Position numbers and translations under genes: made by a program. Source: Phlyctochytrium arcticum (taxonomy: Eukaryota; Chytridiomycota; Chytridiomycetes; Chytridiales; Chytridiaceae). From it: DNA of 64,000 bases. The notes under the pieces are model-generated. The model saw nothing but the letters and a program-made list of their open reading frames with translations, ran no database searches and had not been told where the DNA came from. Shown here piece by piece: positions 1-10,107 of this stretch (position 1 is the first letter of the stretch; every line of letters starts with the position of its first letter). Where the stretch lies: contig JAHLKI010000025.1 of assembly GCA_025602905.1 (NCBI GenBank), positions 62,001-126,000 of the forward strand, given 5' to 3'.

Positions 1-1018
1 CCAAGGTTCTCAATATGAGATTGGTCAATCATCACATTGTTTGGAATCCACTTCTTTCCAGTTTCAGCGAGAACAAGATTTCGCAAGGCATTAAGCCCAG
101 AGTACACACCCTCGCCGTTTTCACGCTGAGCAAAAAATTGTCCGGCTGGAACCCAAGACCCTGTTTTATTCCGCACCATGCACGTAAATAGCCTCCAGTC
201 CCAGCGGTTCGTCTTGTGGGTGGAATCCATCAACACAAGATAACTACATTCCTGCAGTACCTTCAATTCTTCTTTTCTGCCAAATGCTAATCCTTCAGTG
301 GCACCAATTTCGTCAGTAGGGGCAACAAGAAAGCGCTGGGTGACATATCCAGCCTTTTGTAGTTCTTGTTCTGCCTCAACTACATCTGGATCCTGAATTT
401 GCGATTCGGGGTTTGTTTTGAATTCAGGGTCAAAAGATCGACACCCAGTGTCGCGAAATATTGTGGGTCAAATTCCTTGGCAACCATTACAGGTAAGACG
501 CCTGCGATTTCCTTGGACTGGTAGGGCTTGAAAGCCTCGCTATTGATGATCTCCTGTGCAGCAGCGCATATTTTGCGTCGATCGACGTCTTCCAATGTAT
601 GGTGTAAGTGCTTTGTTCCATACTGCGGCTGAAGGTCGACCGAAACCATGGCGGTCTGAGTATCCTCCACAACGCGCAATCTAACGGGACAATCTATAGG
701 AATGTGAGTCGAAGTTACTCGTCTCTTGATTGAGCCAGTATCATCTTCACGGGGTCCCGAAGAATGAGGCTGTCGCTTCGCTGCCATTCGACAGGTGTAT
801 ATTGTCGTGACTTTAACGGACCTTCTCGTGCCGGCTGATGCTTTCTTGTTGAGTCTAGTCCACATGTTATCCGCCACTTGCCACTGCTCATCAAACTCTT
901 TCTTGGTCAGTGTAAACTTTGCAGCGGGTTGGTAAAGTCGTTCTCGGACTTCTTTGAGGAGTAAACTGGACTGGGTCATTTTCTGGAAACAATTGGTTAA
1001 ATAACAGACCAAAGGCAT
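1..1018 (-). CDS. MULE-type transposase-like gene, 3' end cut by window edge
   Basis: The minus strand reads as an N-terminal zinc-finger-like region followed by the start of a Mutator-like DDE domain. The first part (382-1018) has a C..C..HxxHH pattern (YTC about residue 75, DCP about residue 110, KHLHH about residue 137), like the WRKY/GCM1-type fingers of FAR1 and MULE proteins. From 382 down to base 1 another frame is fully open and contains LVLMDSTHKTNRWDWRLF, which fits the first catalytic-Asp block of MULE transposases (D-x-T-x-K-T-N). The two parts are in different frames. A 50-nt GT-AG intron (about 393-442, weak donor GTCGAT) would join them in frame; a frameshift is the alternative. 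The ATG at 1018 is the furthest upstream, and an ATG 39 nt further in is equally possible. The rest of the catalytic domain lies outside the window. It could be an element or a domesticated copy; no terminal inverted repeat is visible. Confidence 0.65.
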
Positions 1019-1379
1019 GTGTTGCTGTAACGTTACCTATGCACAGGACTATTGGCGAATTGTACAATTGCGATGTATCGTGAGATCTTGGCAATGTGTG
1101 TCGGAGTCGCTTCGCGCACTCTGAAATTCGCGCACTTTGAAATTTTCGTTTGTTTAGATCTGACCGAGAGGTCGGCTTGTCTCCCGGCGATTGGAACCGG
1201 ATATTACCTCGCCCGAGACGCTCCCCGGCACTCAGGAAAAAAACCACCCCGGTACTCCAAAATCGAAACGATACGAGTGGGTCAAGAAACGTTTATTCCT
1301 ACAGCCGTCCCAGGGGGCTGAACGACAGCATGTAATAGCATGAAATAACAAATTTCATCCTTTTATATAAGAGTGTAAA
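1019..1379. other. Intergenic stretch with strong hairpins, no gene seen
   Basis: No convincing reading frame. The stretch holds two well-paired stems (1160-1175, with a GAGA tetraloop, and 1179-1219), a homopurine run near 1237 and a TATATAA sequence at 1368-1374 just past the end of U1. It may be transcribed, but I cannot assign it to a known RNA family. Confidence 0.4.
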
Positions 1380-1545
1380 CAGGAGACCGCCGCGCGAACG
1401 CAACGACTCCCACTACCAAAAATTATCCGATCACGCTGAGCCCGAAGACCCAGGTGAGCAAAGACCTCCGAACGGTTGTGCAATGTCGGGAATCCTCACT
1501 AGCCGCCGCCTGCTTGATCACGGACAGCCCTCGGCAGGTAAGTAT
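1380..1545 (-). ncRNA. U1 spliceosomal snRNA
   Basis: The minus strand, read from 1545, starts ATACTTACCTG, the invariant U1 5' end that pairs with 5' splice sites. It then shows the family's landmarks in order. A GATCA stands at 1516-1520, where the stem-loop I loop binds U1-70K. ATTGCAC at 1478-1484 is the core of the stem-loop II U1A site. The Sm-binding site AATTTTTGG is at 1416-1424. The 3' stem-loop (about 1381-1411) has a GTAGTGGGAG start and a TTCG loop closed by seven base pairs. The length of about 166 nt is close to the 164 nt of human U1. A TATA box lies about 40 nt upstream. The exact 3' end is inferred from the terminal stem. Confidence 0.95.
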
Positions 1546-1581
1546 GAAAAATCCGCCAGAGGGGGGCTGGGGCCGCGCGCC

Positions 1582-1589
1582 TTTATATA
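1582..1589 (-). promoter_or_regulatory. TATA box of the U1 snRNA gene
   Basis: The minus strand reads GGGTATATAAAGG (1580-1592), a consensus TATA element whose centre is about 40 nt upstream of the U1 start at 1545. A CCAAT motif on the same strand lies at about 1645-1649. Confidence 0.7.
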
Positions 1590-1703
1590 CCCGTCGATGG
1601 CCCTGCGCCACAAGGTTTTTTTGCAGCCTGCGCCGCCCGTGCTGATTGGCTGTATGGCTCATCTGACCCGAACAAGGTGTGTAGTATTCACAGCCACCTG
1701 CTC

Positions 1704-1788
1704 GTTGAAATCAGCCTCAGAATCAGCCTTCTGATCAGCCTTCCTGTCAGCCTTCGTGTTGAAATGCTCGTTGAACTTTGGCGTTGAA
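1704..1788. repeat. Short 12-bp-period tandem repeat
   Basis: TCAGCC recurs at 1711, 1723, 1735 and 1747, exactly 12 bp apart. GTTGAA occurs at 1704, 1758, 1770 and 1783, keeping nearly the same period. Read on the minus strand it would give an Ala-Asp-x-Lys/Glu repeat, but no supported gene contains it. Confidence 0.8.
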
Positions 1789-2398
1789 CAATCTCGCCGA
1801 GTCGACGCCGACGACGCGGTCGGATAGGAAAGGCTAGGAAAGGTGCAGATGGACAGGGCTGCAAGACAGATTTTGTCATGGCTTGTAAAGACCAGACCCT
1901 TCAAAAGGTTTCGCAGTGTGCAAACAGCCCGACAAACTGCCCAAGGCCAATAGATGGCTTCCAGCTGACAGGGGAAACTTCTCTGGTCTCTACGAGCAGC
2001 TAGATTTATAAGAGCTCTATATCAGTGCAGCCACGAAACATACTATTATGGCAGTTTCGTCCTCGGAATGGCGGAATGTTATCAAGGTCAATCAAGTGAA
2101 TCAACCAAGTCAAAAGTGGCCACGTGATTTGACCTTCTCCGCTTCTGCTCCGGTTCAATAAAATCGAAATCGACCAAGGAAAAGCAGGATTTTACAGCAG
2201 TAAGACCTGGCTTGAGACGTCTGATTGGCTTATCAAAACGACCTTCGGAGTTTGGTAGTGGATTACGCTCTACCCGTCCCCTGATTCAGACTTTCCTCTG
2301 CACCACCAACCAGAAGCAGAGTAGACAGACCGAGTTTTAATTCTTCAACACGGCTATCGTGCCGGCCCACCTCAATCTTTGAAGGCCATTGCCCGCAT

Positions 2399-5300
2399 AT
2401 GACAATGTCGGAGACTACTACAACTCGCAGGATCAACTCTGATGTCGAGGAAATTACCTCAGGACCAACTGTTACGAATTCTCAGGTCCGGCTATAATTT
2501 GCATGATGACTGGATGTTCTTGTTTATACTCATTTTCAGATGAAAACAACTCGCGCACAAGCTGACCGTGCCAACGTAGAGAAGAGGTACTATAAGGATT
2601 CTGTTCAGGCGTTGTCTTTTGGAGGGCACATCAGGATCTAATCGCGTTTCGTGCATTTTTAGAAAGGGCACTCCGATTGCGATACCAACAAATGTTTGTA
2701 TCCGTATCTACTCACAGCTGCTAGGCTAGCTGTTCTTAATATTCTCTTGTAGAAACGGTTGCGGACCATCCCCATCGAGGAAATTGACCATGTTCATGAG
2801 ACGACAATTCCCGCTTCAAATTTCTACTCTCAAAACAGTAGCAGCAGTAAGATCTTATCAACCGTAATGGGCCAGGCCTGGGTCTAATTGTACTACAGGC
2901 TCCCAGCTCCCTTTTCTGGACAAGCTTATTGCTCCTCAGCCAAAAGCGAGGAAGCTAGGAACAAACATGATTAGTGGGGTGGGACATTGGTGCTTGTTGG
3001 CTCATAGCCGAGAGTCTAACTGATTGCAGGCAAAGCGTATGGAATCAAAAATACAACCAGATCAAAAGAGACGTCAACTTATCCGGGAGCCTGATCGCAC
3101 TGGTTCATCAATAGAAGTGGCATTGGATGATGATGTATCGGCAGGTAGGGAAACTATTTATCTTCACCATCGCAATCGCAGAGAAGAGGTACCCAACACA
3201 CCGTATAGAATATGATCAGTTGCAATTTATGACGATAAAACCTGTCAAGGACTCATTAATCAGCTCAACGACCCAGGCCCTTGGTCCCAGGCCTTCTACT
3301 TCACGTGGTTACGGCGCAGGGACACACTCAAGTAGACTTCAAAATCCTTTTCCACCACTTACAGCCCGACCAACCCGAAACAAGATCCAAGTGAGATCGC
3401 CATCACCTCTTCGAACCAGAAAACGAATAGTGGATAATCTCCGTGGTGTAAGCAGCGTGCGAATATCGTTACTTCTTTTATTAACAAAAGATGCACATAG
3501 GATGAGTTTGCAACCGATACCTCTCCTGATGCCCCTCAAATGATCAAAATCGGACAGTTTGCCTCCATGTCTCTCGACTACGTTGTGATCGACGACGGTC
3601 TCGCCGCCACTCCCACGAGCAAGGCATCATTACAAGCCCATAATCACTTGATATTTAATCTCAAGGGCATACCGGAATACAACCATGACGATTTGCGAAA
3701 AATTTCCTTTGTGTTCCCGGAGCGGGGAAACGAATACGACGTTCCGTCAGGTCTGCTAATTACACTCAAAAATGGAGGTCATGTGTGCTGTTACGCACCG
3801 CCAGCAGAAGTCGGGAAGTTCTACAGTGAGACAGACCACGGTCCCCTCAGCCGCATATGTACTGCTAGTTTGACGTGAGTGATGGCCCTCCTGCCCAGAG
3901 ATGCGTAAAATGGACTTGACTAATTCGGAGTTTGATAGTTTAACGGAGCTAAACCTGTTTGAAAACACATATGAGAATATCTCCCTTAGAAACACACCGC
4001 ACCGCGCCATCACTCGCTCCACGCGATCGAGCATTGTGCCGAAAGTACCTACTCGCGTTCGTATAAGTAGATCTCAATCGCGCTCGGCGCCCCCAAAAAC
4101 AAACGAACGGTAAATGCTGGGCAATTTCATTTGTTGATGGTTATGTTGTTCTGACGGTTCTCCCAGGCTTTTTAGATACCCTCTGGAAGGGCCAAATTCC
4201 ATCACTGTGCACGAGCATGATTACAATCGATTGCAGGACGGAGAGTTCTTGAATGATGTCGTCATTGACTTCTGCATGAAGTACGTTGGATGCGTGATTT
4301 GTCAGATCATATTTGTGAACCAACTTTCCCAATTGCAGGAACTTGATTATAAATATACCGGATGAGCATCTTCGCGATCAGATACATGTGTTTAGCACAT
4401 TCTTTTACGAGCAACTTTCAACGAAGGCAGATGCATCCAGGTATGCTGCTGCATGAAACCATGCTAAACGATTTTCCCGTATTTATTTCTGAGTTTAGTA
4501 AATCTGGCGGGAGTGGTTATGATCGAGTCAAGAAGTGGACGTCCAAGGTAGACATCTTCAAGAAAAAGTACATTTTCGTGCCAATAAATGAGAAGTAAGT
4601 TCGTGTCTGCTGGATAACCCGCTGGGTACCGGGTATTGATCCATCTCCAAGCATGCACTGGTATTTGGCTCTTATCTACAACCCGGGAGCCATGTTGGGG
4701 AATCAACCAATTGATGTTGATTCCGATGAAGACACGCCCCCGAGCTCCGCTATTGAGACGTCCATTGAACAATCAGATGTCCCTATGGAAAATGGTTCCG
4801 CCGATAGCTCTGCAGCCACTAACGATAGCATTGATTTGGAACATTCGGAGCCTGACCCCGTCCATACGGTCGAGTCGCAAGAAACCCAAAGCTTTGAAAA
4901 CGTCATAGTCGCGTCCGACGACGATGAAGATCCCATCTCATTGAAGCCGCGCAAAAGACTGAAGGCAAGAACTAGACGAAACTCGCTATCTGCCGAAGAC
5001 AAAGAGAAAAAGGCCCAAAAGGAACTTCGGAAGCGGAAAGAGAAGGCCCAGGAAGCAAAGCAAAAGTACGGGAAATACTCACGATTCTCACGCTGCAAGT
5101 AAACTGACGAACTCCGTAGATGTAATATCATCATTCTGGATTCTTTGGGCAATCAGCACCTGGGAGCCATTAACCGACTCAAAGGGTAGGCTTTGGTTTG
5201 GCGCGTGCACTATAAGCACTGGTTCACACGCAAGCGGTTGATTTCTAGGTATTTGGTTAAGGAAGCCGAAACGAAGCTGCAAACAATTATAGAATCGAAA

Positions 5301-6154
5301 AATGCGTCAGGCATACATGCCAAGGTAAGTGAACTCAACCATATCGATTGGATACTGGAAGCTGATGTAGTTCTCAGGTGCCCCAACAAAACAACCATTG
5401 TGACTGCGGCATTTATCTTCTGTTCTATGTCGAGGTTTTCTTGCGAGATCCAAAGACCTATCTAGATCTCATTTTCGTAAGTTTTTAACTCACCCCGTTC
5501 CAATTACCCATTAGCGATTAAGCAATTTTGGCCGTATTCCAGGGTCGTGCGGTAGACAACAAAAAGTGGTTTATGACTCGTGATGTGCGAGACAAAAGAG
5601 CACAAATACGCAACCAAATGGATGAACTGAAAAAGGATTACCAAGCTCGTCTGACGGCATCAAAAACAGCATCCCCGGCCCCACCCGCCTCGCCAAAACC
5701 AGCAAAGCCGCGCATCCCTGAAGAAAATAATCAAAGATCAAATCCCTCACCCCCCTCGCCACCGGTTGCAGATGATCCCTTTTCCACGTCACCTTCTCCT
5801 TCTTTATCTTCTTTATCTTCTTTATCGTCTTCAAATTCTGCATCAACCGGCAACATCCACAGTGATGAAATAATACCCATCCCAATCTCACCTATCCGTG
5901 AAACACCCAAAAAATCCCCACCCGTCTTTCTCAACAACACTGTGGACAAGAAGCCCGCGCCAAGTACTTCGTCTTCACCTGCCAAACGTAACAAAGCCTC
6001 TGCGTCTTCACCAGGTAAACGTGGAAAAGCCCCTGCTAGTCCAGAGTGGGTAGAAGAGGAACCCGCTGCCGTGTTGCCCGAATCATTTGTCGCCACGACC
6101 TCGTCGAACTTTGTGGAGAAATTCATGTCAAGACTCCCGGGGTTTCTTACTTGA
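2399..6154 (+). CDS. SUMO protease, Ulp2/SENP6-7 type (C48)
   Basis: This gene encodes a cysteine protease expected to trim SUMO chains from nuclear proteins. About 16 short introns break it up; splicing gives roughly 950 residues. The C48 catalytic core begins near 4168 (LFRYPLEGPNSITVHEHDY, then LQDGEFLNDVVIDF). The triad is intact: His in MHWYLALIYN (codon 4656-4658), Asp in IIILDS (5139-5141) and Cys in HCDCGIYLL (5405-5407). An acidic then Lys/Arg-rich insertion of about 130 residues separates the His and Asp blocks, a feature of the Ulp2/SENP6/SENP7 branch rather than Ulp1/SENP1. The N-terminal half is poorly conserved and Ser-rich, and the C-terminal tail (from about 5640) is Pro/Ser-rich and probably disordered. 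The start is the ATG at 2399, with a second ATG two codons later. Introns include 2486-2539, 5066-5119 and 5186-5248. Confidence 0.9.
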
Positions 6155-6540
6155 TGTCTTTGTTATAGATACGTTACTTTCATTGTAGATAGGCTCAATA
6201 TGGCTGTATTTAAATTATCTAGTTTACTCAAAGGGTAGCGCGAGAATCTGTTGGGTTTTGGTAGTCAAATGCAGCCTCTGGATTCCCTTGAATCATTCTT
6301 CTATTGGCTAGGGAGCTGGCTGTTGGAGAGAAAGACAACTTCCTCGTCGCCGCTTCGTGTCGACGATGACCGGAGCGAAGTCCCATCATTCGAAATTCTT
6401 CATGCATATGATAGGCAGCTCCCAAGGCTGCTTGTGTTCACGATTGGCGAAGTCAAAAAGTTCACACTAATAGCCATCTATATGGCATCGGAATGTGTGA
6501 CCATTGTATTGGCTGTGCAAATGAGCACGCTTGTCGCTCC
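6155..6540. other. Convergent 3' region between SUMO protease and FRG1
   Basis: No supported gene. A plus-strand frame of 183 codons (6251-6802) lies mostly antisense to FRG1 exons and shows no family features. The stretch probably holds the two 3' UTRs. Confidence 0.5.
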
Positions 6541-7495
6541 CTACTTGCAGAACTACAAAAAGGAATTAATCCCACAAATTGCTCATTCTGCAGAATATTT
6601 TCAGAACGAACCTTGTCGCTTTTCAACTTTGTTCTCCGGTCCAGTAACGCTTCATTCAAGTTTCCTGATTTCTTGGCTTGGCGGAGCTCTGCCACATCGT
6701 CTGTGGAAAGCACCAATCGTCCAGCACCTCGACTCTGGTACTTCAATCTGTGTTTGTTTACAGTCAGCGGATGGTTGTCAGTCTACTCAAAATAGAAGTT
6801 GAATACTTACATAGTGTCCGCCTCTAGCGTTTCAGTGTCCACTTTGGACTCCTGTTTCCGCTTTTTCGACTTGAATTTGTTCACTGCCTGACATTGTATT
6901 GTGAAAACCTCCTTGAACCCCGCAGTTTCCGAATCGGCACGAGCAAGGCCGTTCTCCGCACAAGAGAGGAACTTGTCAAATGAGCTTTGCAGCATGATTC
7001 CGTCTTCACGAAATATGGCTGTCCACTCCTCGGCTGGTCCCATCGCCTCCCGTTCACATCCGACCACACCAATTTTATCGGATCCCAGATACTTGTCAAA
7101 TGATGACTTGAATGAAATCTTCGTCGAGTCAGGAAGACGTTTGGCGACAAATACTTGGGCAACGCTGGTGGGGTCAAAATTTGTAATTCCAGCAGAGGGA
7201 TCAATGGTAACAAATTGTGTTTTGGAAGATTTATCTGATGACGTGAGGACTGATGGATGGTCGTTTGCGTTGGATAGTATGATGATGGGACCCATTATAT
7301 CTTCAACCGACTCGACAGAAACCCAGCCTTCCGTGGGTGTATCTTTTTCTTCTTCAGTGCCGCCGGTGGTCTTTCTCTTCTTCTTGTGCTTCCTGAAAAC
7401 GGAGGTTCACCACTGATTTTGGTTTCTAATAAAAAGAATTCAGCATACTTGGCGGATTGTTCGTCTCCTTTGAAGGAGAGCTTTCCTTTCTTCAT
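6541..7495 (-). CDS. FRG1: FRG1-family nuclear protein
   Basis: FRG1 proteins are nuclear and nucleolar factors linked to RNA processing and F-actin binding. The spliced protein is about 256 residues (human FRG1 258). Exon 1 gives MKKGKLSFKGDEQSAK and runs into a Lys-rich patch (KHKKKRK), then GWVSVESVEDIMGPIIIL. The fascin-like trefoil is seen in RLPDSTKISFKSSFDKYLG and EAMGPAEEWTAIF, which match the family's KSGYGKYLG and GPREQWEPVF blocks. The C-terminal LLDRRTKLKSDK is the family's signature end. Three introns are inferred. The last one leaves a 12-nt terminal exon (6541-6552) coding Phe-Cys-Lys-stop, which restores the family's usual KLKxDxxCK ending. The gene is convergent with the SUMO protease and divergent from the PPR gene. 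Confidence 0.93.
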
Positions 7496-7893
7496 CGTGG
7501 CAGAAAAGTGAGACTTGCGAGTGACAGTATCCTAGGTTCCTGATAGTATGCCGTCTCAGATCACCAATCCAAGTCAAATTGTCATTCGGTCGGAGTGAAT
7601 CGGTCAACTGTGAGTGAATTGCGCAGCGCTCACGTGGATAGGTGTTGGCATGGTACGGGCAAATGAACTTTTGAAGTTTGAACTCTGAAGTTTGAACTCG
7701 ACGATGTTGTGAATGCTTGGGGGATAGTTCACGATAATAGATCGCACTACATAGTACACAGGCAGCCAGAACGACATCAATATTTATAGTACCAAAGACC
7801 ATGCCATCTTGCGGAACAGCCAATGGAAGACGCAACTTTCTGGATTGAGGCCTGCTTCAACCAACGCAAGACTAAATCCGCACCTTTGGGCCA
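7496..7893. other. Divergent promoter region, FRG1 / PPR
   Basis: About 400 bp between two divergent starts. A 14-bp direct repeat (GAAGTTTGAACTC) lies near 7674-7698. Small frames here have no supporting features. Confidence 0.5.
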
Positions 7894-9978
7894 ATGCCCA
7901 TACATGCTTGCAGCCATGGCACCGCAAGAAACTTTTTCAACGTCTTTTATCAATTTTCCAACCTGCTCTCCATCACTAGTCAAGCATGTCCTCGTCGATC
8001 GATCGCAAATAGTACGCCACGAAGGCGCTTCCCATCTCATGCGACGAAGGAGTCAGTTGGGCAGAAGCCAAAGTCTGAACGACATTTGCGAAAGACAAGA
8101 GTTATCCGCTCGGAAGTTTTGCCGTCCGGGGCAGGATCAGAGTGTTTGCGCCAGTTTGAGTCCGTCAGTGAGGCACCATGCGATCATAAACTCCAACAGG
8201 CGCGTAGTGATTTTGATATCCAGCGACTGGCAAGAATGGGACATATGACAGAAGCAGAAGCCTTGGCGAACGAAGTGACGAGAAAGGGCTCCAGGCTGAG
8301 CCTGAATTCGTACACGTCTTTAGTAAGCATGTATGCTCGGGCTGGCGCACATGACGCCGCCGCGATTTGGTTCGACCGTGCCCGTCAAACTCAGCATCAA
8401 TTAGATACTGGGATATGTAACTCCGTGCTTCCCGCCTTGGCTGTTCAAGAAAGTGGACTGGGCAATGTGTCTGATTTGCTGACTTACATGAGGAGACATC
8501 GTATCACCCCCGATCACATTACCATTTTACAAGTATTTCAGTGCTTGAGAAAGCGGGGCCAACTTCAAGAGATTATTAGAATCTATGATCGCAATCTTAA
8601 AGAATACCTGGATGCTGAAAATCCAAAGATTGAAAGAAAATGGAAGGTTATCTTGATTCAGGCGCTTGTTCAGACGAATCAGGTTGCGAGGATTGACGCC
8701 TTTCTGAGAGGCGCGTTCCACAAGGACCAAGATCGCGTTCTCATGTTTAGTACCGCCATCAACAGTTTTATCAAGCTTGGATCGCTAGCGAATGCTGAAC
8801 GACTCATAAGATTGTTACAAGAGGAACACAATCTCACACCAAATATCAGCGTCTGGAATACATTATTAAATCGAGTTGCGAAATGCGAGAGGGCAGGGGT
8901 GCACAGAATTTTGGCCCATATGCGCAAGGAAGACATTGTGCCCAGTACTGCAACTTACAACATTGTCATAGGGTCCTCGCTCCGCGGTCAGGGGAATTCG
9001 AAAATGGCCAAATCTTATTTACAAGAAATGGAGAAGTATCATATCGAGCCGAATCGATTCACATGGAATCTGTTTTTTGAGGCTTTTGCCCGAGACAAAG
9101 ACGTTGACAGCCTGATCCAGACCTTGGCCCGTTGCCATCCCGATGCCGATGTGCGGGCTTATACTATGCTGATGAAGCGAATCGTGACAAACCCCTGTTC
9201 AGCAGCAGAACTGGAGAGCGCTAGACAGCTTTTGCGGAATATGAGTGATTCGGGAAATACCCTCCCCAATCCTGACCTGGCCACTTACACAGTTCTGATT
9301 GCTGCATATGCCCGCCATTCACATCTGATTGATGAAACCGACAGCCTCTTCATCGAAGCCATACAAGTTCCGGGGTTTGACCTCGACACCAAGTTCTTTA
9401 ACAGCTACATGCATGCCCTGGCCCGCGCTGGACGCCATGACCAGTGCCGTGACATATATGACGGGATGGTAGAACGAGGCATGATTCCGACTGTAGAGAC
9501 TTTTACCATTTTATTGCGAGCCATTGAGTCATTGAATGGCCAGCAATCGGGGAGCGCTCTCGAGTGGATTCTTCAGCAGATGGAGTACCACCATGTTGCC
9601 CCGGATCGTGTCCTGTTCGGATGCCTAATTGACGCCCTGAGTAAGGGGCCGGATATTACCACCCTCGAGATGCTTCTGAAGCGATATAGATATGCTTTGC
9701 GCCCACCAGAGGGATTCTGGGTATACCAGTTGCAACGGCACCGACGCACGTTCCCGGTTGTGGCTTCAATGGTGACTGACCTACTGTATCGAGGACTCTT
9801 ACCGGGCAGCGAGCAGCTCATAAAGGTCCTGACAGGAATTGGCGTCACGGTGCGACAGGAGGAACATCAATGGATCATAAATTTTTCACATCATCATCAC
9901 CCGTATTTAGTCCCATTTCCGCGCAGCGTCGGCATCAGGCAGAAAAGTTGTAACCGACCTCGATCTTTGCAAATGTAG
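7894..9978 (+). CDS. Pentatricopeptide-repeat protein, probably mitochondrial
   Basis: An intron-free frame of 694 codons made mostly of helical PPR-like repeats. Examples are SLNSYTSLVSMYARAGAHDA, ITPDHITILQVFQCLRKRGQ, VPSTATYNIVIGSSLRGQGN, IEPNRFTWNLFFEAFARDK and MIPTVETFTILLRAIESL, spaced about 35 residues apart. Such proteins bind organellar RNA and act in its processing, stability or translation. The N terminus is rich in Arg, Ser and Ala with few acids, in keeping with a mitochondrial targeting sequence. No PPR-linked endonuclease or DYW domain follows. The ATG at 7894 is the first of the frame; a Met about nine codons on is an alternative. The RNA target cannot be told from sequence. 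Confidence 0.88.
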   Translation: MPIHACSHGTARNFFNVFYQFSNLLSITSQACPRRSIANSTPRRRFPSHATKESVGQKPKSERHLRKTRVIRSEVLPSGAGSECLRQFESVSEAPCDHKLQQARSDFDIQRLARMGHMTEAEALANEVTRKGSRLSLNSYTSLVSMYARAGAHDAAAIWFDRARQTQHQLDTGICNSVLPALAVQESGLGNVSDLLTYMRRHRITPDHITILQVFQCLRKRGQLQEIIRIYDRNLKEYLDAENPKIERKWKVILIQALVQTNQVARIDAFLRGAFHKDQDRVLMFSTAINSFIKLGSLANAERLIRLLQEEHNLTPNISVWNTLLNRVAKCERAGVHRILAHMRKEDIVPSTATYNIVIGSSLRGQGNSKMAKSYLQEMEKYHIEPNRFTWNLFFEAFARDKDVDSLIQTLARCHPDADVRAYTMLMKRIVTNPCSAAELESARQLLRNMSDSGNTLPNPDLATYTVLIAAYARHSHLIDETDSLFIEAIQVPGFDLDTKFFNSYMHALARAGRHDQCRDIYDGMVERGMIPTVETFTILLRAIESLNGQQSGSALEWILQQMEYHHVAPDRVLFGCLIDALSKGPDITTLEMLLKRYRYALRPPEGFWVYQLQRHRRTFPVVASMVTDLLYRGLLPGSEQLIKVLTGIGVTVRQEEHQWIINFSHHHHPYLVPFPRSVGIRQKSCNRPRSLQM

Positions 9979-10107
9979 CATTTAGATATATAGATATCTA
10001 TCACTAATTTAACATCATACGCTGTCGGCGTGTCAATTTTCAGGAGTGAAAAGCCATTTCAGTCAACGATGACACAATACGCTCCAGGTGGGGGGGTCAA
10101 CGAATCT

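Larger units (their letters stand above)
1546..2398. other. Intergenic region between U1 and the SUMO protease gene
   Basis: Contains the U1 promoter, the 12-bp repeat and about 350 bp upstream of the protease ATG. The short frames here have no recognisable family features and I regard them as chance. Confidence 0.5.

Noticed and set aside
2399..6154. Many stop codons and frame changes suggesting a SUMO protease pseudogene
   Set aside because: Every break coincides with a GT-AG intron of 37-76 nt, and splicing gives an intact catalytic triad.
6251..6802. 183-codon plus-strand frame
   Set aside because: Most of it is antisense to FRG1 exons and it has no recognisable motifs.
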